A stretch of 64,000 nt of DNA from NCBI GenBank assembly GCA_025642065.1, contig JAODUP010000115.1, positions 124,001 to 188,000 of the forward strand. The letters are read 5' to 3'. Shown one piece after another: positions 57,576 to 64,000 of the stretch. Numbering within the stretch: position 1 is the stretch's first letter; every line of letters begins with the position of its first letter. Under the pieces are notes generated by a model. It was not told the origin of the DNA, searched no databases, and was given only the letters and a program-made list of their open reading frames with translations. Origin of the DNA: Paralvinella palmiformis. Its lineage: Eukaryota > Annelida > Polychaeta > Terebellida > Alvinellidae. Position numbers and translations under genes: made by a program.

Positions 57576-57947
57576 ATTTGTAGATTTTGTTTCTAGCTTG
57601 CGTTGTCTTTATACAATTTAATACATACATCTAGCCCTTGTGTTATGTTCAGTTAAGTACTACATCAGGTTTAAAAATAGGTAGACAAATTACCGGTAAG
57701 CCAATAGTACAATAGGTATTTACATCTAATACCAATTTATAACATCAGTACAGAGTTCCTCATCTTGGTTTTAAATAAATTTATACACATACTGTAGCAA
57801 CAAACATTTTGTTGAGTATGGTGTCGCGAATCCCTATACAAGTTGCACAGATCGCTACGCAATCCTAAAAACATCGCATAATATCGCGAATCAATATCTA
57901 GCATTGTATTTAGCTCCGATATGCTTTTGGAATACGAAGTATCTACA

Positions 57948-58260
57948 CGTACGTGAGCCGTGCGTTTAGACCCGTAGCCTAAAACTATTCTGACATTTCA
58001 CTACTCTACAACTTTAATCAATTACAATATTCCAATACTTTTAATTTTAAAGTCTAAGATACAGCAGTACGTCTTGTAGTTGTAGAACTTATGTAGATCA
58101 ACACGCATGCGCGAAAAAAACTCGAGTACGTTTATACGGCTGTACTAAAGATACGACAGTTAGACTAATGCCATTAAAATTATAACTGGCGTAACCGGAA
58201 ATAAAAATATGGGCATATATAATGACTCACGTACGTTTAGCCTATGGGTCTAAATGTACG
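57948..58260. repeat. Inverted-repeat element of about 310 bp
   Basis: cgtgcgtttagacccgtagc (57959 on) and the complement of gcctatgggtctaaatgtacg (58240-58260) form one inverted pair. cgtacgtgag (57948-57957) and ctcacgtacg (58227-58236) form another. The two pairs overlap instead of nesting. The interior has no coding frame. It may be a MITE. Confidence 0.55.
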
Positions 58261-61007
58261 CGTAGCCACTGTCTTTGGTTGTTCCGTGTGAAAAAATTGA
58301 TTTTACCCCGTTTTAATACTGTTGTTTGTAAATATTTTTTTATGATAATCAGATCGTTGGCAGTGTTCTTGCACAGCATGATACCAGAATTTTAGATCTA
58401 GATTTAAACAATTACCGGTAGTTTGTCTAAAATTCAATTTAATATGTGTTTGGACGATATGTCTGGCTTGCTAAAATTTAAATGTATGTACTTTATTAAA
58501 ATACCCCTTTTCAGATTTATCCTATAACAATTACTCTGTCACCTATATCTGCCATGTAATACATACATTAATTGTATTGCTGACAAATGTTTGAAAATTA
58601 AAGGAAAGCACATTAGATCTATCATATATTCGCGTACAATGTTTTGCTGTAATTATTTTAAGATAGATCAGTTTCTTTATCATATAACACAGTAATGTAT
58701 TTGAAAAAAAAATGTATGACTAATTCTAACTTGCATTAATAAATTGCTACACCTTGCCAAGTAATATTCGCGGGTTTTTACTCTTCGGGTCACCGCCGAG
58801 AACGGCGGAGGCGGAGCTTCATGGTTTTCAATATAGACTGGATTCTTGTTCTGAACATCTCGGTTTGAACAACGACCTACTGCGTAATACAATTGGAATT
58901 CAGATAGGAAAATACTTCTGGAGATAGATTAGTTTCTTGTTGTTGAGCATATTCCATTATTAAATGTTATTATTGTGAAAAAATGAGAGTAAATACTTCT
59001 TTAGCGAAGTCCGCTAGTTTCGGTTATCCCTTGAAAATTGAAATGGCGACAGACGGGGTTTGTTTACATTTAAATTCACGAGAAATAATACCCAAATGCA
59101 ATATATCAATGCCGGATTAGTGCTCTATCAAGCAATACTTTTGTGTAACACAATATGTCTCCGATTTGATGAGTATTTTTGATCTAAATAGCACATCCAT
59201 TCGTTTATTAGAATTATGCCATCTAGGCAGGCGCATAAAAACTGACGTGTGCATGCGCCACGAGTCTACTGCTAGGCGATGGCGAAAGTTCTACATGGAA
59301 AATGGCCACAAATAAAAGATATCTCTGAATTGTCCTGGTAAAATGATAGTTTTACAACTGTCTTGTTCATTTTCGATATTATTATAAATGGCCAAAGATG
59401 TGTATTGAATAAACACCATGGAGAAGCCACTGCCTATACGGCAATCCGCTTGCACACGGGAAATGTGTTCTGCGAACTACCACATACAACTTTCAATTTA
59501 ATCTATTTTGTTTACTAAATCAATCTTCTTTGAATAGAAATATACTAAATATCACCTTATCTTTCATTTTCCTTTACTGACTGTTGGAATGGTGGAGTAT
59601 TATCACCGGCAATGATCGTTAAAATATACAAACAAATCTCGCGTACACATTGAAAAGGAACGGGCATCCAGACTGCGATTAACACGACCCGATTGTAGTA
59701 GTTCTAAATCCTGCCGCCAGATGTCACTAGCTTAATTGACAAGGTCTATTGATTATTAATTGTTGCTAGTATTTGTTTTTAACTAAATGTTCCCTGTGTA
59801 GTAGATTAACAGACATGAAGACGTCTAAAGTAAATATATATGATAGAAGTAAAAAATAATTGAATACTAATATAATAGTCTGGTTTTATAGTTCAGTGAC
59901 TGAATTATTTCATACCAATAAAAATATTAAAGTAGATTAACAGTGTATACATAAATAGAACTCGTTTAATAACAGGAATATATCTTATTTTGTTTAAACT
60001 GGAGACTATCAGAGAATTTGAACAATTCGTTTTGGCAGTATTCTCTTTATTGTAGGCCCAGACATAATTATACTCACTGTTTTGCAATTTTTTGTGATAA
60101 ATCCAATGCTGCAAGTGGTTACAACATGTAACCTTTTCTCGGTAAGTCGGATCAGATAGCCGTGTTTGATTATCTAATTTGATTTAAATGTTGCATACTG
60201 TGACCAGATCTGGCCTTAGGAGCTGCTGGGCCCAAATGGAAACATTTTCTGATGGGGCTACCACGTTCACAGCCATAGTCTGTTTAATGAAATGATTTGC
60301 TTAGAATTATATTTTAAAAAAACATGCACAACACAAGTGAAAAACATTGTTGGAAACAAAGTATCTATAGTCACCTTTCGTCTTAGCTGACTTACCTGAT
60401 TGTAAACTCAAACAGGCAACTTTTAATAGTTATGTGAACAAGTTATTTGCTACATATAGTGGTTTTGACCAGGACACCATTTTGACCAGACCAGATTTTA
60501 CAGAGCTATTGTTGCTCTTTCTATGGTTCACAATTATGGGATCTGAAATCTGTGTGATTTACAAACTGCTGTATCCAGTGGAATAAAACAGTGGGGGTCT
60601 AATTAATTTGCATTATCGTACATATACCTGGATACTAGCACCCTTGCTTGAACAAATTCATATATCATGGCAATTACATGTTAAAACTTAATTTTTTGTA
60701 TCATATGTTACAACATGAAAATGGTATTGTAGCCTCTATTGGCAAGATGGCATTATCGTGTGCTACGTCTCCTATGGGCAAGAATATGCCTTATTTGCAT
60801 CACAGTTTTGATGTTTGTTTCACTGATTCTTTATCACAATGTGTTAATAGAGTACATAGTATAGCTCAGATTTGCTCCGAATACCAAGCTATTGTCAATC
60901 ATGTTAAATCTTTACTCAGCTGTGTGCAAGGTGAATCGTATATTGATGGTTTTTATTATGAAATGTTAAATATTTATTAACAACTCTTATCCATTTGTGT
61001 TCCTACG
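58261..61007. other. Stretch without a supported gene
   Basis: A small GC hairpin, ccgcc/ggcgg (58793-58808), lies in a locally CpG-richer part. ATGGCGACAGACGGG followed by gtttgt near 59043 looks like a short first exon with a donor, but nothing supports it. An open frame at 60648-60980 (110 codons, starting MNKFIYHGNYML) has no motif I recognise and ends just before the LINE. Confidence 0.35.
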
Positions 61008-63837
61008 CCACTGTCTATGGGTCGACCCTCGATCTTGCCATAGCTTCCCCTGAAGTTGCGGCCATAGCAGACTGGAGCCAATTAGAAGCTCTAACTTCAG
61101 AACACATACCCACAGTAATAATACTATCTGACGCTTTCACGAACGTACCAGAAAGCCCAGGACACCCCAAATTGGACACCGACAAAGCAAACTGGAAACA
61201 ATTTGCAGACAGACTACACGAATTATCTGCCGACGATGCCGACAATAATCTATCTCTAGATGACCTACTTCAGCAGCCATCCCCATAGTCCTCCAAAATC
61301 GCCCAAGACGTCCTCGCTCCTTCTTAACACCAGAAACAAGGAGATGGACCAAAGAAGTCAGTAAATTGACAAAGGTTTTTAAAGCTCACCCGACATCTCA
61401 AAATAGAGCAGAACTAAGAGCAGCTCAACGAGAAACGAGACGACGACTTCACACAATTAAAGAAGACCAATTTGACAGTTGTTGCAAACAACTCGGGGAC
61501 ATGGGCTCGGTGCAAATTTGGCGCGAGATAAAAAAATCCGGGTTAAATCTTCCCAACCTAAAGTAATCAACCCCAAAGAAGAAGCAAACAAATTAGCACA
61601 CCATTTCGCCACTAGAGCTGACCACCAAACCTTAACCGAAGAGGTCAAATCACCTCTAGAAAAACAACAACCAGACAGACTGCACTCAATATATCTAGCA
61701 AAAAGTCAACACGCCGACATAGACACCCCTTTCACACCACACGAACTGGAAACAGTTTTATCCACACCAAAAAACTCCGCCCCTGGAGAAGACAAACTTA
61801 CATACATCTTTTACTCCAAATCTCCCCCTTCTTTCAAAGTTAGACTTCTAAACCTCTTTAACCAATCCCGGAGAGAAGGACGAATTCCCAGACTCTGGAA
61901 AACCTCAATAGTCGTCCCTATCCCTAAACCTGGTGGCAAAGGCCACAGACCAATATCTCTCCTCCCTACAATACTAAAAATCATGGAGAGACTAATTCTC
62001 ACCAGACTAATATTTAAACTCCCCAGACCAAAAAATATCTTCGGGTTTACAAAAGTCAGATCAAGTGTCGACCCAATTCTACATTTAGTAAATTTAATCA
62101 CCAACAGAAGAAGAAAAAAATACGGTCCGGCACAGTCTACACTGCCTTTCTGGATCTAGACAAAGCCTTTGAAAGGGCTAACCACATCGTCATCTTAGAC
62201 GCATTAATCTCCCTGGGTATCAAGGGAAGAATAATATAGTGGGTATAAGACTTCCTAGACAATAGAGAAATTCAAGTTACATTTCAAGGGTAAAATCTGA
62301 CTCACACCAACTCACTACAGGCTCCACACAGGGCTCCGCCCTCTCACCTATACTATTTAACGCCCTAATTACAGTACTAATCTCCATATCATTACCCCCA
62401 TGTGTCGACATCCTGGCTTATGCCGACGACATAGCCATTATTTCACACGGCCCAAGGCCGGCCAAAAAACTACAAACCGCCTTCGACACAACAGCATCTA
62501 AAGCCAATGACTTAGGTCTAAAGTTCTCCCCCGCCAAAACTAAAATAATTGCCTTCAACACCAATTCAAAACAACATAACACCTTCCATATAGGCAAACA
62601 AGACATTGAAATAGTCAAACAATACAAATACGTCATAGACAACCACCTCAATTTCAACAAACACGCACTACAAACAAAACAAAAAATCTAATCTCGACTA
62701 AACATAATAAAAATTATTTCTAATGTTAAAGTAGGAATAAACACAAACAATCTTATTAATCTTTATAAAGCCATAATTCAATCCATACTTCTTTATGGGG
62801 CCCCAATCTACCTACTTGCATCTAAAACAGCAATTAAACACATAGAAATAGCACAAAGAACCGCACTTAAATATGTCTAAGGACTCCCCCCCTACTGCCC
62901 CCTCTGCCCTTATCAGCAGAGAATCCGGCATCCCCCCTATTGCCCATCTCATTAGAGGAGACACAGCCAAATACATATTAAGAACAGCGACAAAACCGGA
63001 CCCAGTGCAAATCACATCTAAAATACAAGAAAGCTTACACAAAGACCCCAGAGCACACATTAATAAAAGCTGGGGCATGAAAGCAGCTGCTATTCAAAGG
63101 GACATGAGAATTCCAGCAATCCACCCTCCGCATGCCACAGAAACTGCTCCATGACGCGACTGCCCATTGACCATCATTATCGTAAACAAAAAATCAAAAA
63201 CCCAAGACCCACAGGGGCATTCACTGAGGCTTCGGACAGGATAACTTCCCTGAACAGAGACCAGGCAGCAATAAATATCTACACAGATGCCAGTGTCCGC
63301 CAGGATGGAAATCTGCCTGGGCCTGTTTTGTGGAGGGAACACTCCGAAATCCCTGTGGAAGACTCCCCGACCACACACCAATCACTCTAGCAGAACTTCA
63401 CGCCATACACGCCGCCCTCGCATGGCGGGAGGCACAAGACAGACACAAAGACACAATCATACACTCAGACTCGATGGCAGCCATCAAAATCCTGGCACAA
63501 ACAAAAACACGAACATATCCAGAAATCACAACGAAAATTATTAACTCCGCCTCTGCATTAAGCCAACGTGGCAGTCTAATCACTCTACATTGGGTTCCCA
63601 GCCACACAAATATCGAGGGTAATGAACGAGCCGACGTTCTGGCCAACGAAGCCACTAACCTAACCAACATCCTACACACAGAACAGACACCAGGTGCCTA
63701 CAAACACATGATAACAGAATATCTTCACAAAGAAATAACACCAAATCAAGACACAGCCAAATTAAGTACCTGGTACAATAAAACCATTGTTCCCGGCATT
63801 CACATCATAAATAACAGAATAGCAGACGTACACATAC
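61008..63837 (+). mobile_element. RNase H-bearing I-type LINE, copy B (partial, inactive)
   Basis: It follows copy A from 12908 to about 15725 at high identity. It starts in the endonuclease (STLDLAIASPE) and ends inside the region before the C-terminal finger (VHIR). RT (CVDILAYADDIAIIS) and RNase H are present. Stops after SWV and KYV are the same as in copy A. Private changes include a loss of about 33 bp near 61272 and of 9 bp near 62630. Neither end is a normal LINE end: no 3' UTR or tail is present. Confidence 0.9.
61479..62159 (+). pseudogene. Reverse transcriptase start, I-type LINE copy B
   Basis: The 226-codon frame covers the linker (INPKEEANKLAHHFATR) and the first RT blocks: NSAPGEDKLTY, WKTSIVVPIPKPGG, HRPISLLPTILKIME and FGFTKVRSSVDPI. 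A frame change follows at ITNRRRKKYGPAQ (an A-run). The 60 bp lost from copy A are present here. The catalytic block is further on near 62410 in another frame. Confidence 0.8.
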
Positions 63838-63914
63838 GCAGCCATCAAAATCCTTGCACAAACAAAAACACGAACATATCCAGAAATCACAACGAAAATT
63901 GGTGGGGACTTTGA
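63330..63914 (+). pseudogene. RNase H domain, I-type LINE copy B, with altered tail
   Basis: It shows LAELHAIHAALAW, DTIIHSDSMAAIKIL and WVPSHTNIEGNERADVLAN. The first acidic block (INIYTDASVRQDG) lies just upstream in another frame. Unlike copy A the frame continues ITPNQDTAKLSTWYN to VHIR. It then runs into a second copy of its own HQNPCTNKNTNISRNHN-phase sequence and stops after NWWGL. Confidence 0.8.
63838..63900 (+). repeat. 63-bp duplicate of the internal RNase H region
   Basis: It is identical to 63477-63539 apart from one base, in direct orientation, and marks the right end of LINE copy B. The remaining 63901-64000 shows nothing recognisable. Confidence 0.9.
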
Positions 63915-64000
63915 GGATCATTTAATAGTATAGCTTCACAGTCACTTATTTGTTGTTGTAAATGTTGTCTTGGGCTGGTGTTTTTGGGCCCCATGTTGTA

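Noticed and set aside
59043..59064. ATGGCGACAGACGGG|gtttgt as a first exon
   Set aside because: Only five codons and a weak donor; no partner exon seen.
60648..60980. 110-codon plus-strand frame starting MNKFIYHGNYML
   Set aside because: No recognisable motif and no introns or signals. It could be part of an unknown element, but I cannot support a gene.
1..64000. CRISPR arrays, bacterial operons, rRNA or functional tRNA genes
   Set aside because: None are visible. The tRNA-like boxes at 20500, 54530 and 56516 belong to SINEs, not intact tRNAs.

Overview
The window reads as AT-rich nuclear DNA of an invertebrate animal. It has intron-bearing genes with GT-AG junctions, long (TA)n tracts, tRNA-derived SINEs, and CR1-like, I-like, Gypsy, BEL, hAT, pogo and FLYWCH/MULE-like remnants. 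This mix fits a mollusc or another lophotrochozoan, but that is inference; nothing here fixes the species. Most of the sequence is broken mobile DNA, and I can defend only two host genes well.

Host genes. (1) At 1168-2025/2085 on the minus strand lies a Mab-21/cGAS-like nucleotidyltransferase (cGLR) with the GS motif and all three acidic catalytic positions intact. It is a candidate innate immune sensor that makes a nucleotide second messenger. (2) From 47765 to 57173 on the plus strand, nine exons splice in frame (1800 nt, 599 codons plus stop) into an ankyrin-repeat DHHC palmitoyltransferase of the ZDHHC13/17 type. Its Cys-rich domain and DHHC motif are complete, six membrane segments are visible, and a poly(A) signal follows the stop. 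The first exon was not found.

Mobile DNA, left to right. A Gypsy element (4055-8688, minus strand) has TG...CA ends and a 5-bp target duplication. It sits in a copy of a repeat whose unoccupied version is at 2359-2825. One LTR carries about 586 bp absent from the other, including the start of a THAP-like zinc finger. Next come a BEL/Pao integrase tail (9150-9490), a Jockey-group LINE on the minus strand (9727-11636), a CR1 endonuclease scrap (11634-11735), an RNase H-bearing I-type LINE (11736-15970) and a CR1 3' end (16175-16880). A hAT element (17017-20276) lies between 97-bp direct repeats and has a triplicated 3' splice site. After it come a CR1-like LINE (21200-22740), a cluster of palindromes (23627-23878), a 1.1-kb FLYWCH-bearing element (24548-25650) and a ZMYM-type hAT relic (26673-28330).

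From 29945 to 40660 there are two nearly identical CR1 copies about 7.38 kb apart. They share the same inactivating stops and frameshifts, and copy A is preceded by an abnormal A/G homopolymer stretch that looks like bad sequence. Pogo-type elements lie at 41771-42052, 42914-43770 and 52516-53865, the last inside an intron of the palmitoyltransferase gene. The window ends in a second copy of the I-type LINE (61008-63837), again sharing stops with the first and finished by a 63-bp duplicate of its own RNase H region.

The stretches 43771-47764 and 57600-60990 hold no gene I can support. I saw no rRNA gene, functional tRNA gene, CRISPR array or bacterial-type operon. No clearly new multi-gene system is visible. 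The cGLR gene, the duplicated dead LINE segments and the triplicated splice acceptor are the items most worth following up.
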